64,000 bases of DNA from CAIYRG01 sp036273455 (GTDB lineage: Bacteria; Pseudomonadota; Alphaproteobacteria; Micropepsales; Micropepsaceae), in the NCBI GenBank assembly GCA_036273455.1, contig DASUHP010000033.1, positions 1-64,000 of the forward strand, given 5' to 3'. The first letter of the stretch is position 1. The number at the start of each line of letters is the position of its first letter. Below are positions 42,852 to 50,969 of the stretch, piece by piece. Both the position numbers and the translations under genes were made by a program. The notes beneath the pieces are model-generated. The model was given only the letters and a program-made list of their open reading frames with translations, searched no databases and was not told where the DNA came from.

Positions 42852-42886
42852 CCCAGTTACATGTAGCGTAATCGGGTTACATGCAA
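42852..42886. promoter_or_regulatory. candidate operator: two CATG-centred near-palindromes
   Basis: GTTACATGTAGC and GTTACATGCAAC occur with their starts 20 bp apart at ~42856 and ~42876. Each is nearly self-complementary, and the spacing equals about two helical turns. The pair lies 20-50 bp upstream of the MazE-like start and about 95 bp upstream of the divergent flavoprotein gene, so it could serve either. Proposed from sequence symmetry only. Confidence 0.5.
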
Positions 42887-42980
42887 CATTTCACCGCGCC
42901 TTAATTGGATTTCCCTATTCGGTAAATTTCTGTTCGCTGTAACGCTTAACGAGTCTGCAACTGCCGGCGATGCTTGTAAT

Positions 42981-44162
42981 ATGAGTTTTACAATGGACAA
43001 TCTGAAGGACCGGGACCGGCCGATCATCATTGTGGGCGGCGGCATCGGCGGGCTTGCCGCTGCACTGGCGCTTGCCGCGCGCGGATATCCATCGCTGGTC
43101 CTGGAACAGGCGCCGGAATTTAGGGAAGTCGGAGCCGGAATTCAGCTTGGGCCGAATTCGTGGCGCTGTCTGCGCGCGCTGAAGGCTGAAGAGCGCGCCA
43201 AAAAGCTGGCAGTATTTCCCCAAGCGCTGGTCATGATGGATGCAGTAACCGCGGAAAAAGTCATCTCCGTGCCGTTGCAAGGCTTCGAACAGCGCTTCGG
43301 CGCGCCATATGCGCTGATTCACCGTGCCGACCTGCTCGATGCACTGCTTGCCACATGCCGCGATTCACCTTTGGTGCGCCTTAAAACCTCGTGTCATGTG
43401 ACGTCTTTCCGCGACGATGGAGAACTGGTGCATGTCGCCACCAAAGACGGCCGCGAATATCAGACGCCGGCTTTGATCGGCGCCGACGGATTGTGGTCGA
43501 CCATTCGCGCCAGCATCGTTGCCGACGGTAAACCGCGCGTGGCGGGCCATATCACTTATCGCGCCGTGCTGCCCGCTTCGGAAGTCCCGGAATATCTCCG
43601 CCGCAACGAGATGATCCTGTGGTCCGGACCGAAATGTCATCTCGTTCATTATCCGCTGCGCGGCGGCGAGCTGTTCAATCTGGTCGCCGTGTTTCACAGC
43701 AACCGCTACGAGGAGGGATGGAATTCCTTTGGCGACCCGGCTGAATTGCATGAACGGTTCCAGCACACCTGCGACGATGTGCGGCTGATGCTGGGCAAGA
43801 TTTCCGAGTGGCGCATGTGGGTGCTGTGCGACCGCGAACCAGCGAAAATGTGGAGCAAGGGGCGGGTCACGCTATTGGGCGACGCTGCCCATCCGATGCT
43901 GCAATATCTGGCGCAGGGCGCCGGAATGGCATTGGAGGATTCCATCTCTCTGGCCCGCTGCCTGGACGAAAGCGCCAGCGTTGAAGCGGCGTTCCAGGCC
44001 TATCCGTTGCAGCGTTATCTGCGGACCGGAAGGGTGCAATTGACCGCACGCCTGTATGGCGAATTTTACCACGCCGAAGGCGTGCGCCGCGAATTGCGCA
44101 ACGCCTATGTCAAAAATCTGGGCTTTGAGGGGCTCGCCTGGATTTACGAATACCGCGTGTGA
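42981..44162 (+). CDS. FAD-dependent monooxygenase (3-hydroxybenzoate 6-hydroxylase-like)
   Basis: 393-residue class A flavoprotein monooxygenase. FAD Rossmann motif IIIVGGGIGGLAAALALAA (Gly19-Gly24), the GAGIQLGPNSWRCLRAL segment typical of salicylate/3-hydroxybenzoate hydroxylases, LIGADGLWSTIR (DG motif), and GDAAHPMLQYLAQGAGMALE (second FAD motif). The APYALIHRADLLDALL stretch favours 3-hydroxybenzoate 6-hydroxylase, whose product is gentisate, the substrate of the dioxygenase encoded 2 kb upstream. Salicylate 1- or 5-hydroxylase is the alternative. ATG at 42981; a second at 42993. Confidence 0.87.
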   Translation: MSFTMDNLKDRDRPIIIVGGGIGGLAAALALAARGYPSLVLEQAPEFREVGAGIQLGPNSWRCLRALKAEERAKKLAVFPQALVMMDAVTAEKVISVPLQGFEQRFGAPYALIHRADLLDALLATCRDSPLVRLKTSCHVTSFRDDGELVHVATKDGREYQTPALIGADGLWSTIRASIVADGKPRVAGHITYRAVLPASEVPEYLRRNEMILWSGPKCHLVHYPLRGGELFNLVAVFHSNRYEEGWNSFGDPAELHERFQHTCDDVRLMLGKISEWRMWVLCDREPAKMWSKGRVTLLGDAAHPMLQYLAQGAGMALEDSISLARCLDESASVEAAFQAYPLQRYLRTGRVQLTARLYGEFYHAEGVRRELRNAYVKNLGFEGLAWIYEYRV

Positions 44163-44188
44163 CTGGCGGGCTGGGGCCCAATCAACCA

Positions 44189-45742
44189 TCAGTGGCCTGA
44201 CTGACTTGCTCCTTCGAGCGCGTAGTAGTCCGCCGGATGCGTCTCGTCGCGCTCTTGCCGCGCCAATGCATTGAACACCAGCGTCAGCACCACAACGGTT
44301 GCAAGATTGAACAGCAGCGACCAGATCGCGATATAGGCGCGGATCGGCTCCCCGAAGATGGTCAATGGATAAATTGCCCCAAATCCGATGCTTGCAGCCA
44401 TCCAGGTGCCGCTGACCATTCCGACCAGCCAGCCGATCAGCAGCGCACGCGAGTCGAGCCAGCGCGTATAAAGTCCGAAGATCACTGCCGGGAAAGTGTG
44501 GATGATCCAGATTCCGCCGAGCAATTGCATCTGAATGGCATATTGGGTCGGCAGGAAAATGATGAACATCAGCGCGCCAAATTTGACCACCAGCGACATG
44601 ACCTTCGCGGTTTTGCCTTCAGCCGATGGCGTGCATTGCGGATTGATGAATTCACGGTAGATGTTGCGGGTGAACAGATTGGCTGCGGCGATCGACATGA
44701 TCGCAGCCGGCACCAGCGCGCCAATTCCGATGGCGGCAAAGCCAAATCCGGCAAACCAGGACGGAAACACCTGCAGGAACAGGGCCGGGACGGCGAAATT
44801 GGCGCCGAACTGTTTGAATGCTGCGGCATAGACCGGCATCGATCCGACGCCCACCGCCAGTGCCATATAGCCGAGCAGCGCAATCAGCCCGAGCACAAAG
44901 GAATAGGCGGGAAGCAGCGCTGCGTTGCGCCGAATCACGTGCCGGCTTGATGACGACAGCACGCCCGTTACCGAGTGCGGATAAAGGAAAAGCGCAAGCG
45001 CCGATCCCACAAACAGGGTGGCGTAACCGGTATAGGCACCGGCATTGTCGGCCAGCAACAGCTTGTCCTTTGGAACGGCTGCGAAGACTTTCGCCCAGCC
45101 ACCGAGTTCAGTCGGGATGATGATGACCGCGGCAAACACGGTGATGTAGATCATCAGATCCTTGATGATCGCGATCGCAGCCGGTGCGCGCAATCCGCTG
45201 AAGTAATCGAAGGCCGCCAGAATCATGAAGGCGATGACGAGCGGCAGATAGACCAGGGCTCCGGAGAGCTGAACGCCCATGGCGGCAATCACGACTTCGA
45301 GGCCGACCACCTGCAACGCGATATAGGGCAATGTGGCGAGAATGCCGGTGAGCGCCACCGCCAGCGCGAGCCAACGATCGCCATAGCGGCCGCGAACGAA
45401 GTCGGCCGCCGTGATGTAGCCGCGCGCGCGCGCCACCGACCACAGCCGCGGGAAAACCACGAAGACGAAGGGATAGATCACGATCGTATAGGGTACGGCA
45501 AAGAACGCCAGCGCTCCCGCGCCGAAGGCGAGCGCCGGCACCGCAATGAAGGTGTAGGCCGTGTAAAGGTCACCGCCGAGCAGGAACCAGGTGATCAGCG
45601 TGCCGAACTTGCCACCTGCCAGACCCCATTCATGCAGGTGATCGAGATTGCCGCGCTTCCAGCGCGCGGCGGCGAATCCGACAAAGCTGACGATGGCGAA
45701 GAAGAAGATGAAGACAATCAGGGCCGTCCAGTTCAGCGGCAT
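44189..45742 (-). CDS. sodium:solute symporter (SSS family)
   Basis: 517 residues, about 13 helices. Seen: GKFGTLITWFLLGGDLYTAY, the family loop RGYITAADFVRGRYGDRWLA, a LFLYPHSVTGVLSSSSRHVI segment, GFAAIGIGALVPAAIMSIAA, and NLFTRNIYREFINP. This is the SSS subfamily paired with DUF3311, often carrying monocarboxylates or amino acids with Na+. Its start is 2 bp after the stop of the DUF3311 gene upstream. It converges with the flavoprotein gene. Substrate unknown, but a carboxylate is likely from context. Confidence 0.9.
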   Translation of the reverse strand: MPLNWTALIVFIFFFAIVSFVGFAAARWKRGNLDHLHEWGLAGGKFGTLITWFLLGGDLYTAYTFIAVPALAFGAGALAFFAVPYTIVIYPFVFVVFPRLWSVARARGYITAADFVRGRYGDRWLALAVALTGILATLPYIALQVVGLEVVIAAMGVQLSGALVYLPLVIAFMILAAFDYFSGLRAPAAIAIIKDLMIYITVFAAVIIIPTELGGWAKVFAAVPKDKLLLADNAGAYTGYATLFVGSALALFLYPHSVTGVLSSSSRHVIRRNAALLPAYSFVLGLIALLGYMALAVGVGSMPVYAAAFKQFGANFAVPALFLQVFPSWFAGFGFAAIGIGALVPAAIMSIAAANLFTRNIYREFINPQCTPSAEGKTAKVMSLVVKFGALMFIIFLPTQYAIQMQLLGGIWIIHTFPAVIFGLYTRWLDSRALLIGWLVGMVSGTWMAASIGFGAIYPLTIFGEPIRAYIAIWSLLFNLATVVVLTLVFNALARQERDETHPADYYALEGASQSGH

Positions 45743-45743
45743 A

Positions 45744-45962
45744 TCAAACCTCGCCGCGCGGTTCGGTCGCGTAATACACGAATGCCGTCACGCCCATGCT
45801 GACGAAAATCCAAACCAGCTGGAACCAGTAGAAGAAGGGAAACCCGAACAGCTCCGGCTCGACCGTGTTGTAGAACGGGACATAGACCACGAGCATGGGG
45901 ATGAGCAGGAGCAGCAGCCACCAGCTGCCGCCATTCCTTTCCGGCTCTGCACCGTTCAACAT
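45744..45962 (-). CDS. DUF3311 small membrane protein
   Basis: 72 residues with two helices: WWLLLLLIPMLVVYVPFYN and GFPFFYWFQLVWIFVSMGVT, then VYYATEPRGEV. This is the DUF3311 family, small partners encoded just upstream of SSS symporters, as here (2-bp gap). It probably acts as an accessory subunit, stabilising or modulating the transporter. The start at 45962 is preceded by GGGAGG. Confidence 0.9.
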   Translation of the reverse strand: MLNGAEPERNGGSWWLLLLLIPMLVVYVPFYNTVEPELFGFPFFYWFQLVWIFVSMGVTAFVYYATEPRGEV

Positions 45963-46103
45963 TGCCTCCCTCCGTTCTCGTTGGCGCTTGATTAAGCCAA
46001 GTCTGTTGCGGTGCCAAGCACTTGCGGCAGCCAGAGCGCCCGGGCGGTGGCGGGTTGCACCGGATTGGTCTAGGCTTCGCGCAAGCTACAACCGGAGGCG
46101 CGC

Positions 46104-46907
46104 GTGTTCGCCAAACTCAATCACATTGCGATCGTCAGCGAGAATTACGCCCAGCTCTGCAAATTCTACGAAGCGGTGTTCGGGATGACGACCTCCGCCA
46201 GGACGCGTCCGACCCGGGCGGTGACCGTGCGCGACGGCTATATCGGGCTGAACATCAATCCGCGGCGTGCCGGCCGTAGCGCCGGTTTTGACCATTTCGG
46301 CATCCAGGTGGAAGACACCGAGACGGCCTTTGACCGGATGCGGCGCTATTACCCGTCCGTAAAATGGCTGAAGCGTCCCTCCAATCGTCCATTCGCCGGG
46401 ATCACCACGCATGACCCCGATGGCAATGTCTTCGACATTTCGCAGAAGGATATGGCCAACCGCCGTGATGTCTATGTCGAGAATGACGGAAGTCTCAACG
46501 CCCGCCACGTCGACCATTTCGCGATGCGCACCCTGAATCCGGAAGCAATGGCGGAATTTTATGCCCGCGTGTTCGAACTGACTCCCACGAACCGCAAGGA
46601 AGGCGATCCCAACCATTATCTCAGCGACGGCCACATCACGCTCGTCATCATGCCGTGGGATATTACGAACTATCTCGGCACGGGCATCATCTCCTGCGGC
46701 ATGGACCACATTGGATTCAAGGTGGAGGACGTGGACGCCTGCAAGGAAGATATCGCCCGCATTGCGGCCGACAATCCGCGATTGGCGCCGGAGCCTGTCG
46801 GCACGGGGGCGGAGGGCGCCGCGCTGGCGGAGTTGTTCAAGCACTCCTGTCCATTCGGCGCGCATCATCTCGCGGATTCCGACGGGGTTTTGATCGACAT
46901 CCACTGA
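46104..46907 (+). CDS. two-domain VOC (glyoxalase/extradiol dioxygenase-fold) protein
   Basis: 267 residues with two VOC modules: LNHIAIVSENYAQLCKFYEA (residues ~4-23) with FDHFGIQVEDTETAFDRM, and VDHFAMRTLNPEAMAEFYAR (~138) with GMDHIGFKVEDVDACKEDI. His and Glu ligands are present in each (H6, H65; H140, H202 approximately), so one or both sites may hold metal, as in extradiol dioxygenases. The start is GTG at 46104. The next gene begins 8 bp after its stop, so they form an operon with the Bug protein and BKACE enzyme. Confidence 0.82.
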   Translation: MFAKLNHIAIVSENYAQLCKFYEAVFGMTTSARTRPTRAVTVRDGYIGLNINPRRAGRSAGFDHFGIQVEDTETAFDRMRRYYPSVKWLKRPSNRPFAGITTHDPDGNVFDISQKDMANRRDVYVENDGSLNARHVDHFAMRTLNPEAMAEFYARVFELTPTNRKEGDPNHYLSDGHITLVIMPWDITNYLGTGIISCGMDHIGFKVEDVDACKEDIARIAADNPRLAPEPVGTGAEGAALAELFKHSCPFGAHHLADSDGVLIDIH

Positions 46908-46915
46908 GGTTCGAA

Positions 46916-47968
46916 ATGACCGGTCTGAGCTCACGATTAGCCGCCGCAATATCGGCATCGGCAGCGGCAATGCTGGCGATGTCAGTCGCTGCGGCCGATC
47001 CGGTCAGCGATTTCTACAAGGGTCATCAGATCACGATGGTTCTGTCGGCGGATGCCGGCGGCGGTTATGCCAGCTATGCCAACGCCTTTGCGCCGTATCT
47101 GTCAGCGCATATTCCCGGAAAGCCGAAAATCATCATTCAGAATATGCCGGGGGCCGGCGGCTTGCGGGCGATGAATTATCTGTACTCAGTCGCGCCGAAA
47201 GACGGCAGCGTCATTGCGCTGGTGCATTCCAGCGTGCCCTTCGCGCCGCTCTATGGCGAAACCGCTGCCAAATTCGATCCCCGGAAATTCAACTGGCTGG
47301 GTTCGATCGATGCCACCAGCGGCATCTGCGTCGCCTGGCACAATTCGAAAATCAAAACCTGGCAAGACTTGTTCAACAAGCAATATGTCGTCGGCGGTTC
47401 GGGCGCCGGATCGCAGATGGAAACGCTGCCCGCCATGCTGAACAAACTGTTCGGGACGAAGATCAAAGTGATCTCCGGCTACAGGGGAGGCAACGAGGTC
47501 TATCTCGCGATGGAGCGCGGCGAAGTGGACGGCCGCTGCGGCTCGCTCGTCTCGTCGATCAACTCGACGCGTCCCGACTGGTTTGCGCAAAAGAAAGTTT
47601 CGGTACCGGTGCAGATTGCGCTGGAGCGCGATCCGGAATTCCCGGATTCGCCGGCACTGATCGAATTCGCCAGGGATGCCCGCACGAAGCAGATTCTGCG
47701 GCTCATCCTCGCACCGATGTCGATGGACCGGCCGATCCTGACGCCTCCGGGTGTTCCTGCCGATCGGGTTGCGGCGCTTAAAGCAGCGTTCCACGCCGCT
47801 ATGGCCGATCCGGCATTTCTGGCCGATGCGAAAAAGCAGCGCATCGAAGTGAAGGAAGTCACGGCCGACAAGGTGGCCCAGATCATTTCCGGCGCATTTG
47901 CGATGCCGGCCGATGTCGTGAAAGCCGCCAATGAAGCGATGGGCGGCACTGCCGGCCGCGGCGATTGA
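46916..47968 (+). CDS. Bug-family (TctC-like) periplasmic binding protein
   Basis: 350 residues. Signal peptide (LSSRLAAAISASAAAMLAMS then VAAA), family motifs ITMVLSADAGGGYASYANAF, KIIIQNMPGAGGLRAMNYLY, PKDGSVIALVHSSVPFAPLY. The frame is open well upstream inside the VOC gene but ATG at 46916 gives a proper signal peptide. It is flanked by VOC and BKACE genes, with a TTGA overlap into the latter, so its ligand is probably an intermediate or substrate handled by them. Like the Bug gene at 25756 it lacks TctA/B permease genes nearby. Confidence 0.9.
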   Translation: MTGLSSRLAAAISASAAAMLAMSVAAADPVSDFYKGHQITMVLSADAGGGYASYANAFAPYLSAHIPGKPKIIIQNMPGAGGLRAMNYLYSVAPKDGSVIALVHSSVPFAPLYGETAAKFDPRKFNWLGSIDATSGICVAWHNSKIKTWQDLFNKQYVVGGSGAGSQMETLPAMLNKLFGTKIKVISGYRGGNEVYLAMERGEVDGRCGSLVSSINSTRPDWFAQKKVSVPVQIALERDPEFPDSPALIEFARDARTKQILRLILAPMSMDRPILTPPGVPADRVAALKAAFHAAMADPAFLADAKKQRIEVKEVTADKVAQIISGAFAMPADVVKAANEAMGGTAGRGD

Positions 47969-48891
47969 GCCGGAAAGTCATCATCACCTGCGCGGTCACG
48001 GGGTCGATCCACACGCCCTCGATGTCGCCATATCTGCCGATCACGCCTGAGCAGATCATTGACGATGCGCTCGCGGCCGCCGACGCCGGTGCAGCTATCT
48101 TGCATCTACACGCGCGCGATCCCCAAACCGGCAAACCTGTCCATACGCCGGAAGCCTTCGCGCGCTTTCTGCCGCGCATCCGGCAACAGACGAATGCGGT
48201 GATCAATTTGACGACGGGCGCGGCCCCGTTCATGAGCGTCGAAGAGCGCGTCAAGCCGGCCGCAGTGTTCAAGCCCGAAGTCGCATCATTGAATATGGGC
48301 TCGATGAATTTCGGCCTGTTTCCGATGCTTGACCGTTATCGGGAATTCAAATTCGACTGGGAACGCGAGCATCTGGAGAATTCGCGCGATCTCGTGTTCC
48401 GCAATTCCTTTACGGATATCGAATACATTCTGCGGACCTGCGCCGCCAACGGCACGCGCTTCGAATTCGAATGCTACGATATCGGACATCTCTACAACGT
48501 CCGGCATTTCCTTGATCGCGGCCTCGTTCAGCCGCCGCTGTTCGTGCAATCGGTATTCGGGATTCTCGGCGGTATCGGCACGCATCCGGAAGATGTCGCC
48601 CATATGAAGCGGACTGCCGACCGGTTGTTCGGAGAGGATTACCGCTGGTCCGTGCTGGGCGCGGGTGCGGCGCAAATGCGGGTTGCCGCGATGGCGGCTT
48701 CCATGGGCGGGAATGTCCGCGTCGGGCTGGAGGATTCGCTGTGGGCGGGACCAAAGCGGCTCGCCCAATCCAGTGCCGAACAGGTGCGCATGGTGCGCGG
48801 CATCATCGAACGTCTCGGTCTTCAGATCGCAACGCCGGATGACGCGCGCGAAATGCTCGCGCTGAAGGGCGGCGCCGAAGTGGCGTTTTGA
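47965..48891 (+). CDS. BKACE-family beta-keto acid cleavage enzyme (DUF849)
   Basis: 308 residues. VIITCAVTGSIHTPSMSPYL, then AADAGAAILHLHARDPQTGK with zinc ligands H47 and H49, then LTTGAAPFMSVEERV and NVRVGLEDSLW. The family cleaves a beta-keto acid with acetyl-CoA to acetoacetate and a CoA ester, as in 3-keto-5-aminohexanoate cleavage. It starts with TTG at 47965, overlapping the Bug stop. The predicted substrate is a beta-keto acid, possibly from carnitine, betaine or an aromatic-ring product; the context does not settle this. Confidence 0.88.
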   Translation: MSRKVIITCAVTGSIHTPSMSPYLPITPEQIIDDALAAADAGAAILHLHARDPQTGKPVHTPEAFARFLPRIRQQTNAVINLTTGAAPFMSVEERVKPAAVFKPEVASLNMGSMNFGLFPMLDRYREFKFDWEREHLENSRDLVFRNSFTDIEYILRTCAANGTRFEFECYDIGHLYNVRHFLDRGLVQPPLFVQSVFGILGGIGTHPEDVAHMKRTADRLFGEDYRWSVLGAGAAQMRVAAMAASMGGNVRVGLEDSLWAGPKRLAQSSAEQVRMVRGIIERLGLQIATPDDAREMLALKGGAEVAF

Positions 48892-48938
48892 ATCCCGCAC
48901 TATTAAATTGGCGAACAGTCGGAGCAGGAGGGGCAGTC

Positions 48939-49706
48939 ATGCGGAAAATTCTGATTGTGGCGGGGGCGTGCGCGTCGACGCTGGCGGGCTCGTTGTTTGC
49001 CTATGCGCAGCAGGGTTCGCCGGAACATCCGATGACATTCTTCATCACCAGCGTTGGCATGGCCGACGGCGGCAATTTTGGCGGTCTTGCGGGAGCAGAT
49101 GCGCATTGCCAGCTTCTGGCCAGCCGCGTGGGCGCGGGCAACAAAACCTGGCACGCCTATCTCAGCACGCAGGAGCGGCCCGGCCAGCCGGCGATCAATG
49201 CGCGCGACCGCATCGGCACCGGTCCCTGGTATAATGCCTGGGGCGTCATGGTGGCCGAGGATCTGGCGCATCTGCATGGCGACACGCCGGAACTGGCGCG
49301 GCTCGGCAACAACATCACCAAGCTGACCAATCTGACGGAAAAAGGCCAGATGGTGTACGGATTGGGCGATTTCCCCGATCCTCGCGACAACACCATCGCC
49401 TATGTGATGAGCACGCCTTACAGCAACCGGCACGAAGTCATCACCGGATCAAAGCCTGACGGGCGAGCCTTCACCGGCACCAATGTCGATTACACCTGCA
49501 ACAATTACACCAGCAACGCACCGGGCACGAGCGGTCAGGTCGTCCGGCGCAACGGCATCGGGCCGGCAGTGCAGGTCGGCATGTCGGACAGCAATGGCGG
49601 CGGCAATGGGTCATGGAATTCGGCGCATTCGACCGGCGGCTGTTCGCAGGCCGATATCGTGCGCACGCACGGCCAGGGCAAGTTCTATTGCTTCGCCATC
49701 AATTGA
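48939..49706 (+). CDS. secreted C-type-lectin-like (DUF1554-type) protein A
   Basis: 255 residues with a signal peptide (MRKILIVAGACASTLAGSLFAYA). The core FGGLAGADAHCQLLASRVGAG, TWHAYLSTQ, NARDRIGTGPWYN resembles the DUF1554 lectin-like fold, and two C-terminal cysteines (CSQADIV...FYCFAIN) plus AHC and YTCNN probably form disulfides. ATG at 48939 has GCAGGAGGGG upstream. It is the first of a tandem pair with the next gene; the two share the whole plan and most motif blocks. Function unknown; likely envelope or extracellular binding. Confidence 0.75.
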   Translation: MRKILIVAGACASTLAGSLFAYAQQGSPEHPMTFFITSVGMADGGNFGGLAGADAHCQLLASRVGAGNKTWHAYLSTQERPGQPAINARDRIGTGPWYNAWGVMVAEDLAHLHGDTPELARLGNNITKLTNLTEKGQMVYGLGDFPDPRDNTIAYVMSTPYSNRHEVITGSKPDGRAFTGTNVDYTCNNYTSNAPGTSGQVVRRNGIGPAVQVGMSDSNGGGNGSWNSAHSTGGCSQADIVRTHGQGKFYCFAIN

Positions 49707-49726
49707 AGAGATTTCGGAGATTTGAG

Positions 49727-50419
49727 ATGAGAAGGTTTATCGCCATCACTGGTGGCGTGGCGCTTCCGCTGATGGCGGGTTCGTTTTTTGCGTTCGCGCA
49801 GGCACCCGTGCGACAGGGGCCGCCGCCGCGCCAGCCGATGAGCTTCTTCGTCACCAGCGTTGGCTTGGGTAAAGGTGGCGACCTCGGCGGACTCGCAGGC
49901 GCCGACGCGCATTGCCAGGAATTGGCGGCTGCGGCCGGGTCGACCAAAACCTGGCACGCCTATCTCAGCACGCAGGCGCGGCTGGGTCAGCCGGCCATCA
50001 ATGCACGCGACCGAATCGGTACAGGGCCTTGGTACAATTCCAAGGGCGCGATCATTTCCGCCGATCAGAATGAGTTGCATGGCGACACGCTGGAAGCGGC
50101 GCAACAGCATAATGGTCTGTGGAAGCTGTCGATCCTGAACGAGAAGGGACAGATGATCAAAGGCGAGGCCGAGAACGGCAATGTCCATGACATCCTGACC
50201 GGATCGACCACCGATGGCCGCGCCTTCACCGACAACGCGGATCACACCTGCAACAACTGGACCAGCAGCACGACAGGCGCCGTCAGGGTCGGGCATTCCG
50301 ATCGCATCGGCGGCGGCAACAGCTCGTGGAATTCGTCGGAAGAAGTGCCGTCATGCAGCCAGCAGGCATTTGCCCAGGCCCATGGCGCGGGCCTGTTCTA
50401 TTGCTTCGCCGCCAACTGA
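49727..50419 (+). CDS. secreted C-type-lectin-like (DUF1554-type) protein B
   Basis: 230 residues, tandem paralogue of the preceding gene, 20 bp after its stop. Signal peptide MRRFIAITGGVALPLMAGSFF then AFA, followed by LGGLAGADAHCQELAAAAGS, TWHAYLSTQARLGQPAINAR and DRIGTGPWYNSKGAIISADQ. The ending NADHTCNNWTSSTTG...SCSQQAFAQAHGAGLFYCFAAN keeps the same cysteines. It is shorter by ~25 residues, lacking the PDPRDNT and PGTSGQVVRRNG insertions. The two surely arose by duplication. Co-transcribed. Confidence 0.75.
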   Translation: MRRFIAITGGVALPLMAGSFFAFAQAPVRQGPPPRQPMSFFVTSVGLGKGGDLGGLAGADAHCQELAAAAGSTKTWHAYLSTQARLGQPAINARDRIGTGPWYNSKGAIISADQNELHGDTLEAAQQHNGLWKLSILNEKGQMIKGEAENGNVHDILTGSTTDGRAFTDNADHTCNNWTSSTTGAVRVGHSDRIGGGNSSWNSSEEVPSCSQQAFAQAHGAGLFYCFAAN

Positions 50420-50429
50420 CGCCAGCGAT

Positions 50430-50683
50430 TCATCCGATCATTGTGTCATAGTCAGCGTGGGAGCCAATCCAGAACCACAGCACGTCACCGCCTGTTCGAC
50501 GCCGAGCGCGCGGTAATGGGCTCCGACGCGCACGGATCGGAACTGCCGGATTGCCTTGAACTGCAGCGACGGATGCCGAGGATTGTCTTTCAGCAGCGAA
50601 AAATTTTTGTCGGCCAGATTTCGGATTTCGTTTGGAAGCTTTGAATAGGCTTCCCAGAACGAGGAACTGGCGAAGTGCCTCAC
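50430..50683 (-). pseudogene. RelE/HigB-like toxin, frameshifted
   Basis: Starts at GTG 50683 as MRHFASSSFWEAYSKLPNEI...LLKDNPRHPSLQFKAI...SVRVGAHYRALGVE, a RelE/HigB-type mRNA interferase pattern. Near ~50488-50497 (the run GTCGAACAGGCGGTGACG on the coding strand) the frame breaks. The expected ending (GGDVLWFWIGSHADYDTMIG) continues one base out of phase to a TGA at 50430. Read in its own frame the product ends in an unrelated tail (VTCCGSGLAPTLTMTQ) at 50438. One missing base would explain it. It overlaps the antitoxin stop by four bases (GTGA). Confidence 0.85.
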
Positions 50684-50880
50684 AGCTCCCGGGCACGACC
50701 GGATCGCAAGTCCGCAAGCGCGCGCTCCGCCAATTGTTCGAGTCTACCCGCTTTGACGTCTCGCTCGATTTTCGTGTCGAACAGATCGCCCGCGAATTGG
50801 TCGAACCATTCACGGAATTTCGCGAGTTGCTCCGGAGGCAATGCCGCCACCGCTTTTTCAATTTCTTCAAGCTTGCCCAT
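50680..50880 (-). CDS. antitoxin-like protein of the RelE/HigB-like pair
   Basis: 66 residues: MGKLEEIEKAVAALPPEQLA then KFREWFDQFAGDLFDTKIER, RDVKAGRLEQLAERALAD. A helical, charged protein of the kind encoded before RelE-type toxins in this arrangement. ATG at 50880 has GAGG close upstream; a TTG at 50892 is less likely. Its stop overlaps the toxin's GTG by four bases, showing translational coupling to a now broken toxin. The frame is intact. Confidence 0.75.
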   Translation of the reverse strand: MGKLEEIEKAVAALPPEQLAKFREWFDQFAGDLFDTKIERDVKAGRLEQLAERALADLRSGRAREL

Positions 50881-50969
50881 AACGCCTCGCAAACTCCCGA
50901 ATTCTACGCCAGCGAGCGCAGCATATCATTCGAGCGTCGAACCACAAACGAGGTGGCGGAGAGAAAACC

